From Dehalococcoidia bacterium (lineage in GTDB: Bacteria; Chloroflexota; Dehalococcoidia; Tepidiformales; Tepidiformaceae), in contig JADLBC010000057.1 of the NCBI GenBank assembly GCA_020847985.1, positions 1 through 46,367 on the forward strand: a stretch of DNA of 46,367 bases, written 5' to 3'. The translations under genes were made by a program, and so were the position numbers. The notes beneath the pieces are model-generated. The model saw only the letters and a program-made list of their open reading frames with translations, was not told the DNA's origin and searched no databases. Of this stretch, positions 1 to 7,797 are shown piece by piece; the first letter of the stretch is position 1, and each line of letters begins with the position of its first letter.

Positions 1-470
1 GCCTGGTAGGCGTTCTGGAGGATGAGGGTCGCCTCATCGCGGCTGGCCGAGGCGACTTCCTGGAGCATCGCCGCAGGGTCGTCGTAGCGGGTCCACACGC
101 CCTCGAGGTTGAGGACCGCGAGGCCGCCGGCGCGGTGCATCTCGATGGCGAATCGCGGGTCCACCACCGCATCCATCGCCGAGGCGAGGAACGGCACTTC
201 GAAGTGGTGCGGGCCAATATCGAGGCCGAGTTCGACAAGTTCGGGGTTGATCGTCACGTCGCCGGGGACGATCGCGACTTCGTCGAAGCCGTAGGCGCGG
301 CGAAGTTGCTTGAACCGCGGCGCGGGGGCTGTCCCGTCCGGGTCGAACGGCGCGAGGCCGCGCTCCAGGTCAGGGGAGGCGGCGGAGGAAGAGGAAACAG
401 CAGTAGTCAATTCAGCGCAATCCCGGGAAGCAGTGAGGTGGGCGTCAGCCGGTTCGGCTGTGGATTGCAT
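1..470 (-). CDS. IMP dehydrogenase-family protein (GuaB3-like), N-terminal part
   Basis: The gene runs off the left edge; only the first ~156 residues are visible. Reading leftward from ATG 470, a ~50-residue low-complexity Ser/Ala/Pro-rich leader precedes the segment RRAYGFDEVAIVPG, then FLASAMDAVVDPRFAIE and GGLAVLNLEG. This order matches the first strands of the IMPDH/GMPR TIM barrel, and the lack of a CBS insertion point so far fits the GuaB3 'IMP dehydrogenase-related' subfamily common in Actinobacteria and Chloroflexi, whose reaction is less certain than that of GuaB. A TACACT hexamer at 474-479 lies only 3 nt before the ATG, so the leader could be shorter than drawn and the true start further in. 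The catalytic Cys loop lies outside the window, so activity cannot be judged. Confidence 0.8.
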   Translation of the reverse strand, partial: MQSTAEPADAHLTASRDCAELTTAVSSSSAASPDLERGLAPFDPDGTAPAPRFKQLRRAYGFDEVAIVPGDVTINPELVELGLDIGPHHFEVPFLASAMDAVVDPRFAIEMHRAGGLAVLNLEGVWTRYDDPAAMLQEVASASRDEATLILQNAYQ

Positions 471-508
471 TCGAGTGTAGGCACGGGTCGGAAAGCGGGT
501 CAACCGAG

Positions 509-682
509 TTATGGAGCCGCCGGGCCAGTCCACCAATCCTTCACGCATTCGTAGAGCACAAGCGTTTCTATACGCCCATCGACATCGTCTTCGAACTCCC
601 GGACGAAACGCGTGCGCGCCTTCTCCATGACGCGGCGAAAGGCCACGTGCGAGGCCGCCGTATCGGCGCGAACGACCGCCAC
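509..682 (-). CDS. Possible small hypothetical protein (57 aa)
   Basis: A short frame opening with GTG at 682 (alternative ATG at 628) and ending TAA at 509-511. Its residues look protein-like, for example RTRFVREFEDDVDGRIETL followed by VLYECVKDWW, with acidic and aromatic residues rather than the Arg/Pro/Ala runs typical of antisense noise here. No Shine-Dalgarno sequence or -10 element sits clearly before either start, and the plus strand of the same stretch also reads protein-like, so this may be a remnant or chance. No family was recognised. Confidence 0.2.
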   Translation of the reverse strand: MAVVRADTAASHVAFRRVMEKARTRFVREFEDDVDGRIETLVLYECVKDWWTGPAAP

Positions 683-768
683 GGGTGAGTGCGCGGCGAT
701 GTGCGACCAGCCCGGCGAGTGCCGCCGATGCGTACCCGCGGCCCCCTTGCGGGCGCGAGCGTGCTCGC

Positions 769-774
769 TATCGT
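769..774 (+). promoter_or_regulatory. -10 element for leaderless panE
   Basis: TATCGT followed by 6 nt and then the ATG of panE at 781. No Shine-Dalgarno sequence lies between. The distance would put the transcription start at or next to the start codon. Confidence 0.45.
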
Positions 775-780
775 GGGGCC

Positions 781-1746
781 ATGGCGCGAATCGGGGTGAT
801 CGGCGCGGGAGCGGTGGGCTGCTACTACGGCGCCTTGCTTTCGCGGGCGGGGCACGATGTCCGCTTCCTCATGCGCCGCGACCTGGACGCCGTCCGCGCG
901 CGCGGGCTGAGGGTCGAAAGCCCGCTGGGGAACTTCGCACTGCCGGACGTCGCCGCCTTCGCCACGCCGGGTGAGATCGGCGCCTGCGACTGGGTGGTGT
1001 GTTCGCTGAAGACGACGGCGCTGGCGGAAGCGCGCCGGCTGGTCGAGCCATGCCTGGGGCCTGCGACGCGCATCGTCGCGCTCATGAACGGCCTTGGCGT
1101 CGAGGAGGCGTTCGCGTGGGCCGGCCCGGGGCGCGTCTTCGGGGCGATGGCGTTCGTGTGCATCAACCGCGGCGAGCCCGGGGTGGTTCGCCACCTTGAG
1201 TACGGGCGCGTGAACATCGGGCACGTCCTCGACGACCCGGGTGAGTGCGAGGCGTTGCGCGCGCTGTTCGCGTCGGGCGGGATCGATGTCGTGGTCGCGC
1301 CGAACCTGCGGTACGCCCGCTGGGAGAAGCTGTGCTGGAACATCCCCTTCAACGGGCTCAGCGTGGCCGGGGGCGGCATCGGCACGAAGGCGATCGTGAC
1401 CGACCCGTGGCTGCGCGCGACGGCGGGGCAGGCGATGCGCGAAGTCGTCGCCGCCGGGAACGCGGAACTCGCCGCCCTGGGAAGCGCCGCCCGGCTGGAC
1501 GAGCCCGAGATCGTGGATCGGATGTTCATGCTCACCGACACGATGGGCGACTACAACACGAGCATGGCCATCGATTACGTCTCGGGGCGGCCGTTGGAGG
1601 TCGAGACGATCCTCGGGAACCCACTCCGGCGGGCGCAGGAACTCGGCGTCGCCATGCCGGCGGTGCAGGCGTTGTACGCGGTCGTGCGCGCCGCGGATGC
1701 GCGCGTGCGCGGGACGATGCCCACAATCGCGCCCGAGCGTGTATAA
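781..1746 (+). CDS. panE: 2-dehydropantoate 2-reductase (ketopantoate reductase)
   Basis: 321 residues. NADPH-dependent reduction of 2-dehydropantoate to pantoate in the pantothenate/CoA pathway, cytoplasmic. The N-terminus carries the Rossmann motif GVIGAGAVGCYYG (residues ~4-16). The C-terminal ApbA_C helical domain shows the W-E-K-L...N...N-G-L-S segment (WEKLCWNIPFNGLS), whose Lys and Asn correspond to the catalytic Lys and substrate-binding Asn of the family, and the late motif YNTSMAIDYVSGRPLEVE. Length is close to the family norm (~300). The ATG at 781 is chosen because the dinucleotide fold begins immediately and a -10-like hexamer sits 6 nt upstream; the frame stays open to 685 but that part has no family match. 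Related ketopantoate reductase-like dehydrogenases act on other 2-oxo acids, so the exact substrate is inferred. Confidence 0.85.
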   Translation: MARIGVIGAGAVGCYYGALLSRAGHDVRFLMRRDLDAVRARGLRVESPLGNFALPDVAAFATPGEIGACDWVVCSLKTTALAEARRLVEPCLGPATRIVALMNGLGVEEAFAWAGPGRVFGAMAFVCINRGEPGVVRHLEYGRVNIGHVLDDPGECEALRALFASGGIDVVVAPNLRYARWEKLCWNIPFNGLSVAGGGIGTKAIVTDPWLRATAGQAMREVVAAGNAELAALGSAARLDEPEIVDRMFMLTDTMGDYNTSMAIDYVSGRPLEVETILGNPLRRAQELGVAMPAVQALYAVVRAADARVRGTMPTIAPERV

Positions 1747-1778
1747 GTCCTCAGCAGCAACGCACTGGTGGGGGCAAC

Positions 1779-2297
1779 ATGGACATCCGGGACATCCTCG
1801 TCGATGGCATCGAACAGCTTTCGGACTGGCTGGATGACGGCCTGAACGGCCTGACGCTGGAACAGGTGAACTGGCTGCCGGAAGGCAAGACGGTGAGCAT
1901 CGGCTTCCACGCCTGGCACATCACGCGGACGGCGGACAACATCACCAACTTCGTGTTCCGCAAGCAGCCGCCGATCTGGCTCGCCGAGGGGTATGTGGAC
2001 CGGTTCGGCCTGCCGAAGAACCCACAGGGCACGGGCATGCCGCTGGACGAGGCGCGCGCGCTCCAGATCGGCGACCTCGGGCTGCTGCGGGAGTACGGCC
2101 GGAAGGCGTTCGCGGCTTCGAATGATTACGTGAAATCGACGTCGATCGAGGCGCTCAGCGAAATCCAGATGGTGAAGCCGCTGGGCGAAATGCCGCAGTG
2201 GCGCGTCTTCCGGCAGGTGGTCATGACGCACGGGTTCATGCACCTGGGCGAAATCAACACGAACAAGGGCATGCTCGGCATCGCCTTCAGCGTGTAG
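1779..2297 (+). CDS. DinB-like four-helix metal-binding protein
   Basis: 172 residues, all-alpha. The pattern FHAWHI (around residue 48) and the later HGFMHLGEI (around 154) supply spaced histidines of the kind that bind a divalent metal in the DinB/YfiT superfamily, which includes mycothiol- and bacillithiol-dependent transferases and proteins of unknown role. The start ATG at 1779 follows a GGTGGGGG purine stretch at a suitable distance; a TATAAG hexamer at 1743-1748, overlapping the end of panE, could be its own -10. It follows panE by 32 nt on the same strand. The specific reaction cannot be named from the sequence. Confidence 0.75.
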   Translation: MDIRDILVDGIEQLSDWLDDGLNGLTLEQVNWLPEGKTVSIGFHAWHITRTADNITNFVFRKQPPIWLAEGYVDRFGLPKNPQGTGMPLDEARALQIGDLGLLREYGRKAFAASNDYVKSTSIEALSEIQMVKPLGEMPQWRVFRQVVMTHGFMHLGEINTNKGMLGIAFSV

Positions 2298-2325
2298 CGG
2301 GCCCGCGCGAAGGGAACGGCGAAGG

Positions 2326-3213
2326 TCAGGCCTGGCCGTCGTCCTCGTCGGGGCGGGATTGGCGAAGGAAGTCCTCGATGTCGGAGAGGAGTTCCTCGCC
2401 CGCGGGCAGGCTGCTCTCCAGCGGCGAGGCTGTTTCGCCCGAATCGACCGCGGCCTCCAGGCGGCGGACGTAGTCGGCGATCTCGGGGTTGCCTTCGAGC
2501 GCGGTGTTCACTTCGCTGACGAACCGCTCCCCGGCGGAGGCCAGTTCGCGAAGGTCGAACGAAAGTCCCGTCATGAGCGAGAGCCGGCGCAGCAGCGCGG
2601 CCGTGGCATTGGGATTCTGGGATGTCGTGATGTAGTGCGGCACGTTCGCCCAGAGGCTGGCGGCGGGCACGCCCGAACGTCGCAGCGCATCGTGAAGGAC
2701 GCCGACGATGCCGGTGGGGCCTTCGTACCGTGAAGTCGTGAGTTCAAGCCGCGCGGCCACTTCGGGGTCGACGGCGGTGCCGGTGACGCGGACGTCCCGG
2801 GTGTGGGGGACATCGGCGAGGAGTGCGCCGAGCGAGATCACGAGACCGACGCCGGCCTGGCGATAGAGGCCCGTATGCGCGCCGGTGAACGTCTGCCAGG
2901 CCAGGCCGGGCTCGACGCCGATGGCGACGATCACGTCGTGCGGGCCGGTCGGGTTTCGCGCGTAGAAGAACTCGTTCTGGGGCCACTTGATTTCGCGCTG
3001 ACCGCTAAAGCTGACCTGCACCGCCGGGCGTGATTCGCGGAAGTCGTAGAACGGGTCGGCATCGATGCTGGCGAACCGGCGCGCGCCGAGCCGGCGAACG
3101 ACGAAGCGCGCGGCATCGGTGGCGGCGCTGGCGGCATCGTTCCAGCCAGAAAAGGCCACCACCGCCACGGGATCGTGGAGGTCGGGCATGCGGTCGATGG
3201 TAAGCGCGTCCAC
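2326..3213 (-). CDS. PAC2 family protein
   Basis: 295 residues from a GTG at 3213. It begins with DPVAVVAFSGWNDAASAATDAA, the typical opening of PAC2 (proteasome assembly chaperone 2-like) proteins, and keeps the later blocks GLVISLGALLADVPHTR and SLWANVPHYI. Bacterial PAC2 proteins have a phosphorylase/hydrolase-like alpha/beta fold; in actinobacteria they are linked with the proteasome, but their biochemical role is not settled. The C-terminus ends in an acidic, probably helical tail (EELLSDIEDFLRQSRPDEDD). A TAAACT hexamer lies 6 nt before the GTG, suggesting a leaderless transcript. It lies just downstream of clpP on the same strand, separated by a hairpin terminator. Confidence 0.85.
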   Translation of the reverse strand: MDALTIDRMPDLHDPVAVVAFSGWNDAASAATDAARFVVRRLGARRFASIDADPFYDFRESRPAVQVSFSGQREIKWPQNEFFYARNPTGPHDVIVAIGVEPGLAWQTFTGAHTGLYRQAGVGLVISLGALLADVPHTRDVRVTGTAVDPEVAARLELTTSRYEGPTGIVGVLHDALRRSGVPAASLWANVPHYITTSQNPNATAALLRRLSLMTGLSFDLRELASAGERFVSEVNTALEGNPEIADYVRRLEAAVDSGETASPLESSLPAGEELLSDIEDFLRQSRPDEDDGQA

Positions 3214-3219
3214 GGGATC

Positions 3220-3225
3220 AGTTTA
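3220..3225 (-). promoter_or_regulatory. -10 element for leaderless PAC2 gene
   Basis: TAAACT on the minus strand, then 6 nt, then the GTG start at 3213. No Shine-Dalgarno sequence is present. Confidence 0.5.
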
Positions 3226-3268
3226 ACGCGCGGCTAACGCTGCGTCGTCGCGAGCACGGACGCGGAAA

Positions 3269-3291
3269 GGGCGCCCCTGGCCGGGACGCCC
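3269..3291 (-). terminator. Hairpin terminator after clpP
   Basis: A 9-bp stem with one mismatch (GGGCG-C-CCC against GGG-A-CGCCC) and a 5-nt loop. On the minus strand it is followed by a short T-run (CCCTTTCC), which fits a weak intrinsic terminator for clpP, whose stop is at 3318. Confidence 0.5.
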
Positions 3292-3317
3292 TCGCTGCGG
3301 TGGCCATGTGGCGGCAA

Positions 3318-4001
3318 TCAGCCGGCGGCGTTGACAGCGACCTGTGCCTGGCTGGGGCGCTCGAGGATTTCGTCGATCAGGCCGTAATCCTTCGCGCCAT
3401 TTGGGTCGAGCCAGAAGTCGCGGTCGGTGTCGTGCTCGATCTTGTCCATCGGCTGGCCGGTGGTCGTCTGGATGATGTTGCGCAGGACCTTCTGCAGGCG
3501 CAGGGTCTCGCGGGCCTGGATTTCGATGTCCCGGGCCTGGCCCTGGGCGCCGCCGAGCACCTGGTGGAGGTGGATGGTGGCGTTCGGCAGGGCGTAGCGC
3601 TTGCCCTTCGCGCCGGAGGTGAGCATGACTGTGCCCATGCTCGCGGCGAGGCCGATGCAGACGGTCGAAACCTTCGGGCGGATGAGGTTCATCGTATCGA
3701 GCATCGCCAGCCCGGCGGTGACGGAGCCGCCCGGGCAGTTGATGTACATCATGATGTCCTTGTCGTCGTCCTCGCGGGCGAGGTAGAGGAGCTGGGCGAT
3801 CACGATGTTCGCCACCATGGCGTCAATCGGGGTGCCGAGGAACACGATGCGTTCCTTGAGCAGCAGGGAGTAGATGTCGTACGCGCGTTCGCGACGGCCA
3901 TCGGATTCGATGACAAACGGCATGATGTCGCTGGGGCGGACCAGCGAGGCGTCGGGGCGCTTGCCCGCCGCGAGTTCCTGGATGAGATCGAAGCTGCTCA
4001 T
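3318..4001 (-). CDS. clpP: ATP-dependent Clp protease proteolytic subunit
   Basis: 227 residues. Serine peptidase of the cytosolic Clp complex, working with ClpX/ClpC ATPases. The family core RERAYDIYSLLLKERIVFLG is followed by YINCPGGSVTAGLAM and GLAASMGTVML with nucleophile Ser121, the histidine block HQVLGGAQGQ with His146, and DTDRDFW with Asp195; each is offset by +10 from the E. coli triad S111/H136/D185. The residue after the catalytic His-Gln is Val rather than the usual Pro. The N-terminus is about 10 residues longer than usual. ATG 4001 is preferred because GGAGGG lies 3-8 nt upstream; the open frame beyond has no family match. No clpX or tig is adjacent in the window. Confidence 0.95.
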   Translation of the reverse strand: MSSFDLIQELAAGKRPDASLVRPSDIMPFVIESDGRRERAYDIYSLLLKERIVFLGTPIDAMVANIVIAQLLYLAREDDDKDIMMYINCPGGSVTAGLAMLDTMNLIRPKVSTVCIGLAASMGTVMLTSGAKGKRYALPNATIHLHQVLGGAQGQARDIEIQARETLRLQKVLRNIIQTTTGQPMDKIEHDTDRDFWLDPNGAKDYGLIDEILERPSQAQVAVNAAG

Positions 4002-4083
4002 GCACCCTCCGTTGGTGTTTCCAGTGTGCGGCGTGGCGGCGCGAAGACGCAAAGGCGGGTGCTATCGCGGCGATTGACCCGGG

Positions 4084-5004
4084 CTAGCGGAGGCCCACCG
4101 ACGCGAGGAAGGCAGGCGCTCCGGACACGCGCTCGTCGGGCTGGTGCTGGTTGATTTCGAGCGTGTAGGCGGGAAGGTGGGCCAGTCCCTCGGTGATGTA
4201 CCCCCAGTCGACGTCGCCGTCGCCCGGCGCGCGGTGGTCGCCGATGCCGAGGACGTCATGGAGGTGCGCGCCTGCGATGCGGCCGCGGTTTGCGCCGAGC
4301 CAGGCGTGGCGGTCGTGGAAGCCGAGCCGATGGAGCACCTCGGCGTGGCCCGTGTCGTGCCAGTACCCCGCCTGCGCCGGGTCGAGGCCATCGAGGATCT
4401 CGTCGTATTCGTACGGCGCGGGGATTTCGTGGAAGTGGTAGCGGTTCTCAAGCCCGACGGCGATCCCGTGCGGCTCAGCGGCGCGGACGATCTCCAACAG
4501 CGAACGGCGGGCGGCCGCGACGAACGGCTCGGCAGCGTGCAAACGCGCGGCGATGGCCTCGGCGCGAAGGCGGGCGAACCGCGGTTCGTGGGCGCGGCCG
4601 CCATCGAACATGCGGCGCATTTCGAACTCGGCGGGCAGCATCTCATAGCCATCGCCGACAGCGCCGAGATGGACCACGGAGCGCGTGGCCCCGATGCGCG
4701 CGGTCCAGCGGATGCTCTCGATGGCGAAGGCCACGGCCGCGCGCCGCTCATCCTCATCGGTGGAGGCGAGATTCAGCTTGTGATTGCCGCGGCCGTCGTG
4801 ATGCGCAACCTGGGGCGCGGGCTGGTGCACCGATGTCACCGGCAGCGCGCCGCACGCGAGAATCGCCTCCAGCTTGGCGGGCGCGGTTGAGTGGCTGATC
4901 TCGATGGCATCGTATCCCGCCTCGGCGGCGTAGCGGGCGAAGGCCGCGCCATCATCGAAGCGGGGCTGCTGGGCGTACATGGTGGACAGGGCGAGGGGCT
5001 TCAT
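4084..5004 (-). CDS. Sugar phosphate isomerase/epimerase-like TIM-barrel protein
   Basis: 306 residues of the xylose isomerase-like/AP endonuclease 2 barrel. Candidate metal ligands of the fold occur in order: GLENRYHFHE (Glu near 199), GYWHDTGHAEV (Asp/His near 232), IAGAHLHDV (His near 264) and LEINQHQ (Glu near 285). The substrate is unknown; members include sugar epimerases, inositol enzymes and endonuclease IV-type proteins, but the short LEN/HDTGH signature favours an epimerase or isomerase. Its start overlaps the end of the small membrane protein at 5001-5300 by 4 nt (ATGA), so the two are translationally coupled. Confidence 0.75.
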   Translation of the reverse strand: MKPLALSTMYAQQPRFDDGAAFARYAAEAGYDAIEISHSTAPAKLEAILACGALPVTSVHQPAPQVAHHDGRGNHKLNLASTDEDERRAAVAFAIESIRWTARIGATRSVVHLGAVGDGYEMLPAEFEMRRMFDGGRAHEPRFARLRAEAIAARLHAAEPFVAAARRSLLEIVRAAEPHGIAVGLENRYHFHEIPAPYEYDEILDGLDPAQAGYWHDTGHAEVLHRLGFHDRHAWLGANRGRIAGAHLHDVLGIGDHRAPGDGDVDWGYITEGLAHLPAYTLEINQHQPDERVSGAPAFLASVGLR

Positions 5005-5300
5005 CGGGGCGCGTCTCCGGTTTCGGGGTGCGGGGCGGTGCGCGGGAGGCTGAAGCGGCGTGCGGCGAGCAGCAGCGTGGGCGTCGTGAAGGCCGCGACA
5101 AAGCTGAGGGCCACGCCCCGGCCGTCATCGAGCCCGAGGATGGGGATGGCGAGCGCGGCCACCACGCCGGCGAACAGGCAGAGCGGCAGGTAGCGCAGGC
5201 CGGCGTTGCCCCGCGTCTTCACCGAGAGCGCGAACCATGGGATGCCGGCGCACAGGAGCCAGCCCGCGAGGAAGAGGCTCATGAAGATGAGCGTGAACAC
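5001..5300 (-). CDS. Small membrane protein, three predicted TM helices
   Basis: 99 residues from GTG 5300, after a G-rich stretch. Hydrophobic segments lie at roughly 1-23 (LIFMSLFLAGWLLCAGIPWF), 35-53 (YLPLCLFAGVVAALAIPIL) and 62-80 (VALSFVAAFTTPTLLLAAR). The C-terminal ~20 residues are polar. No family was recognised. It lies 40 nt downstream of rseP on the same strand and overlaps the next gene by 4 nt, so it probably belongs to the dxr-rseP transcript. Confidence 0.7.
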   Translation of the reverse strand: MFTLIFMSLFLAGWLLCAGIPWFALSVKTRGNAGLRYLPLCLFAGVVAALAIPILGLDDGRGVALSFVAAFTTPTLLLAARRFSLPRTAPHPETGDAPR

Positions 5301-5340
5301 GAGCCCCCCGAACTCCCCGCGGCCGGCGCGGGCGCGCGCA

Positions 5341-6534
5341 TCAGGAAACGATGCGCGCGATATCGAAGTAGGTGACGACGACGACGCTGGCCATCATCAA
5401 GGCGAAGCCGGTGAAGTGCACGAGGGCTTCTTTCTCGGGCGAAATCCGGCGGCCGCCTCGGAGAATCTCGACGAAGATGAAGAACATGCGGCCGCCATCG
5501 AGCATGGGGATGGGCAGCGCGTTGAAAATCGCGAGGTTGAGGCTGAGGAGGGCGGCCATCTCGATGAGTGGACGCCAGCCCGCTTCCTTGATGATCTCGC
5601 CGGTCTGGTCGGCGATGCCGACGGGGCCCGTGAAGGCGGGGCCGCCGGAACCCGTGCCACCACCGCCGCCACCGCCCACGCTCACGCGGACTTCGTTGAT
5701 GGTGAGGACAACGATATCGCCGAGGTAGCCGAGGCCCTTCGGCAGCGCTTCCCAGGGTGGGTACCAGACGCTCTCCGTGTACGGATACAGCAGTTCGCTG
5801 CGGACGCATTCGCCATCGGCGCCAAGTTCGAGGCAGGTCGAGGGTGCGCCGATGCGGATGCCCGTGGGCCCCTGCCCGGCGGGTGGATGCCCGCGCGCAT
5901 AGACCTCGGCCTTGAGGGTTGCGCCGGCGCGATTGATGACCCAGTGCTGCGTTTCGCCCAGGTTGAGGCGGTTCGCGAAGATGAGCTCGTTCGTGTTCTT
6001 GATTTCGCGGCCCTCGACTTCGAGGACGACGTCGCCGGGCTGGAGGCCCTGCAGGGGCTGCGAACCGTCGCGCATTTCGCCGGTCACGCGGGCCTGGGCG
6101 GCGGGCGAATCCGGGGCGACCTGGCTGACGAGCGCGCCGCTGAGGTCACGCTCGCGGGGGATCATGAAGCTGGCGGTCATCAGCAGCACGGCCACGACGG
6201 CGTTCATGAACACGCCCGCGAACAGCACCACCAGGCGCTTCCAGCGGGGCGCGGCCGCGAGCGAACGCGGGTCGGAGGGGTCTTCCTCGCCGAGAAGGCG
6301 AACGAAGCCGCCGATGGGAAGCCAGTTGATGGTGTACTCGGTTTCGCCGCGCTTCCAGACGAGCCCTTTGACGCGGGGCGGGAAGCCGATGCCGAATTCG
6401 AGCACCTTGATGCCGAAGGCCTTCGCCGCGAAGAAGTGGCCGAGTTCGTGGATGACCACGAGCACCACCAGGAGCGAAAGGAAGGGAAGCGCGGCGCGGA
6501 GGATGGCGACGGGATCGAAGGCGACGAGGAACAT
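5341..6534 (-). CDS. rseP: Site-2 protease, RIP zinc metalloprotease RseP
   Basis: 397 residues, integral membrane peptidase that cuts transmembrane substrates such as anti-sigma factors. The zinc motif HELGH is at 29-33 in the first membrane helix and the second signature NALPIPMLDGG at about 338-348 supplies the distal Asp ligand. A PDZ domain lies between (LQGLQPGDVVLEVEGREI). A long glycine run (GGGGGGGGTGSGG, about 285-297) separates the PDZ/loop region from the catalytic C-terminal helices. The start ATG shares one base with the dxr stop (TGATG), so the two are translationally coupled, an arrangement seen in many bacteria. The target is not visible; the ECF factor at 26964 has no anti-sigma gene next to it. 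Confidence 0.92.
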   Translation of the reverse strand: MFLVAFDPVAILRAALPFLSLLVVLVVIHELGHFFAAKAFGIKVLEFGIGFPPRVKGLVWKRGETEYTINWLPIGGFVRLLGEEDPSDPRSLAAAPRWKRLVVLFAGVFMNAVVAVLLMTASFMIPRERDLSGALVSQVAPDSPAAQARVTGEMRDGSQPLQGLQPGDVVLEVEGREIKNTNELIFANRLNLGETQHWVINRAGATLKAEVYARGHPPAGQGPTGIRIGAPSTCLELGADGECVRSELLYPYTESVWYPPWEALPKGLGYLGDIVVLTINEVRVSVGGGGGGGTGSGGPAFTGPVGIADQTGEIIKEAGWRPLIEMAALLSLNLAIFNALPIPMLDGGRMFFIFVEILRGGRRISPEKEALVHFTGFALMMASVVVVTYFDIARIVS

Positions 6535-7688
6535 CAGGCTGTGACTCCCACTGCCGCGGCACGCGCGGCCTGCCGTGCCCAGGCATCGACGCCGAGCACG
6601 GTCTCCAGGTCTGGATCATCGACGCGCTGATGCCGCGACAGCACCTGCTCGATGACGGCGGGAATGGCGGTGAACGGGATTTCGTGGGCCATGAAGCGTT
6701 CGACGGCGATTTCGTCGGCAGCGGCCATCACGGCGGGCATGGTCCCACCCTGGCGGCCGGCCTCCATGGCGATGCGGAGACAGGGAAAGCGGTCCATATC
6801 GGGCGTGCCGAAGTGGAGGGCGCCGATCTTCGCGAGATCGAGCAGCGGCATAGGCGGTTCCGGCATGCGCTCCGGATAGGCGAGCGCGCACTGGATGGGG
6901 AGGCGCATATCGGGCACCCCGAGTTGCGCCTTCACGCTGCCGTCGCTGAATTCGACGAGCGAGTGGACGATGGACTCACGGTGCAGGACGACATCGACCT
7001 TCTCCATGGGTACGTCGAAGAGCCACATCGCCTCGATGGTTTCCATGCCTTTGTTCATGAGGCTCGCGGAATCGATGGTGATCTTGGGACCCATGTTCCA
7101 TGTCGGGTGGTTAAGTGCCTGTTCGGGGGTGACGGCGGCGAGGGCGGCATGGTCGAAATCGCGGAAGGCGCCGCCGCTGGCGGTAAGAAGGATGCGCCGG
7201 ACGGGATGGGCTTCTTCGCCCCAGAGGCACTGCCAGATGGCGGAGTGTTCGGAATCCACGGGGCGGAGTTCGCCGCCTCCTTCGCGCATGGCCGCACGGA
7301 CGATGTGGCCCGCCATCACGAGCACTTCCTTGTTCGCGATGGCGACGGGCCGGCCGAGGCGGAGCGCGTTCAGGGTCGGCATGAGGCCCGCGGCTCCCGC
7401 CGTCCCCACGAGGAGGATGTCGACCTCGGCGGCAAGGGCCATTTCGTCCATCGAAAGCCACGCGGCGCCCGTCGCGGCGATGGCGTCATCGAGGACGGGG
7501 GTGCGCGCTTCGGCCCAGGCATAGCGCGGGCGAACGGCTGCCACCTGCTCGGCGAGGAGCGCGGCGTTGCGGCCGGCGGCGAGCGCGACCACTTCGAACC
7601 GGCCCGGGAACTGGCGAATGACATCGAGCGCCTGGCGCCCGATTGACCCGGTGGAACCCAGGACGGCGATGCGTTTCGGAGGTGCCAT
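6534..7688 (-). CDS. dxr: 1-deoxy-D-xylulose 5-phosphate reductoisomerase
   Basis: 384 residues. Converts DXP to 2-C-methyl-D-erythritol 4-phosphate with NADPH and a divalent metal, the committed MEP-pathway step. Motifs in order: LGSTGSIG (NADPH loop, ~8-15), IANKEVLVMAG, PVDSEHSAIWQ (metal ligands Asp/Glu), LLTASGGAFR, and the flexible-loop segment HPTWNMGPKITIDSASLMNK. Length matches the family. Two ATGs are possible, 7697 and 7688. The 7688 start is preferred because TACGAT lies exactly 7 nt before it and overlaps the 7697 ATG, which suggests a leaderless transcript starting at 7688. Confidence 0.95.
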   Translation of the reverse strand: MAPPKRIAVLGSTGSIGRQALDVIRQFPGRFEVVALAAGRNAALLAEQVAAVRPRYAWAEARTPVLDDAIAATGAAWLSMDEMALAAEVDILLVGTAGAAGLMPTLNALRLGRPVAIANKEVLVMAGHIVRAAMREGGGELRPVDSEHSAIWQCLWGEEAHPVRRILLTASGGAFRDFDHAALAAVTPEQALNHPTWNMGPKITIDSASLMNKGMETIEAMWLFDVPMEKVDVVLHRESIVHSLVEFSDGSVKAQLGVPDMRLPIQCALAYPERMPEPPMPLLDLAKIGALHFGTPDMDRFPCLRIAMEAGRQGGTMPAVMAAADEIAVERFMAHEIPFTAIPAVIEQVLSRHQRVDDPDLETVLGVDAWARQAARAAAVGVTA

Positions 7689-7695
7689 CGCGTCC

Positions 7696-7701
7696 ATCGT
7701 A
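7696..7701 (-). promoter_or_regulatory. -10 element for leaderless dxr
   Basis: TACGAT on the minus strand, 7 nt before the ATG at 7688. It overlaps the alternative ATG at 7697, which would then not be transcribed as a start codon. Confidence 0.45.
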
Positions 7702-7784
7702 CGGCGTGGCCCCAGCGCGAGACAGCCTCGATGGTCGGTGGAGGGCGGCACGAAGGCGGGCGCGCTCACAGCGGCGGCGGGAAC

Positions 7785-7790
7785 TACCAT
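7785..7790 (+). promoter_or_regulatory. -10 element for O-antigen ligase-like gene
   Basis: TACCAT followed by 7 nt and GTG at 7798. It contains the first two bases of the alternative ATG at 7789. Confidence 0.4.
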
Positions 7791-7797
7791 GCCGGGC

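Larger units (their letters stand above)
471..780. other. Intergenic region between GuaB3-like gene and panE
   Basis: About 310 bases without a confident gene. It holds the divergent promoters: TACACT (474-479, minus) for the GuaB3-like gene and TATCGT (769-774, plus) for panE. A short minus-strand frame at 509-682 is listed separately. The plus strand also has a protein-like frame over 545-685 but no start codon for it. No repeat or RNA gene was recognised. Confidence 0.5.
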
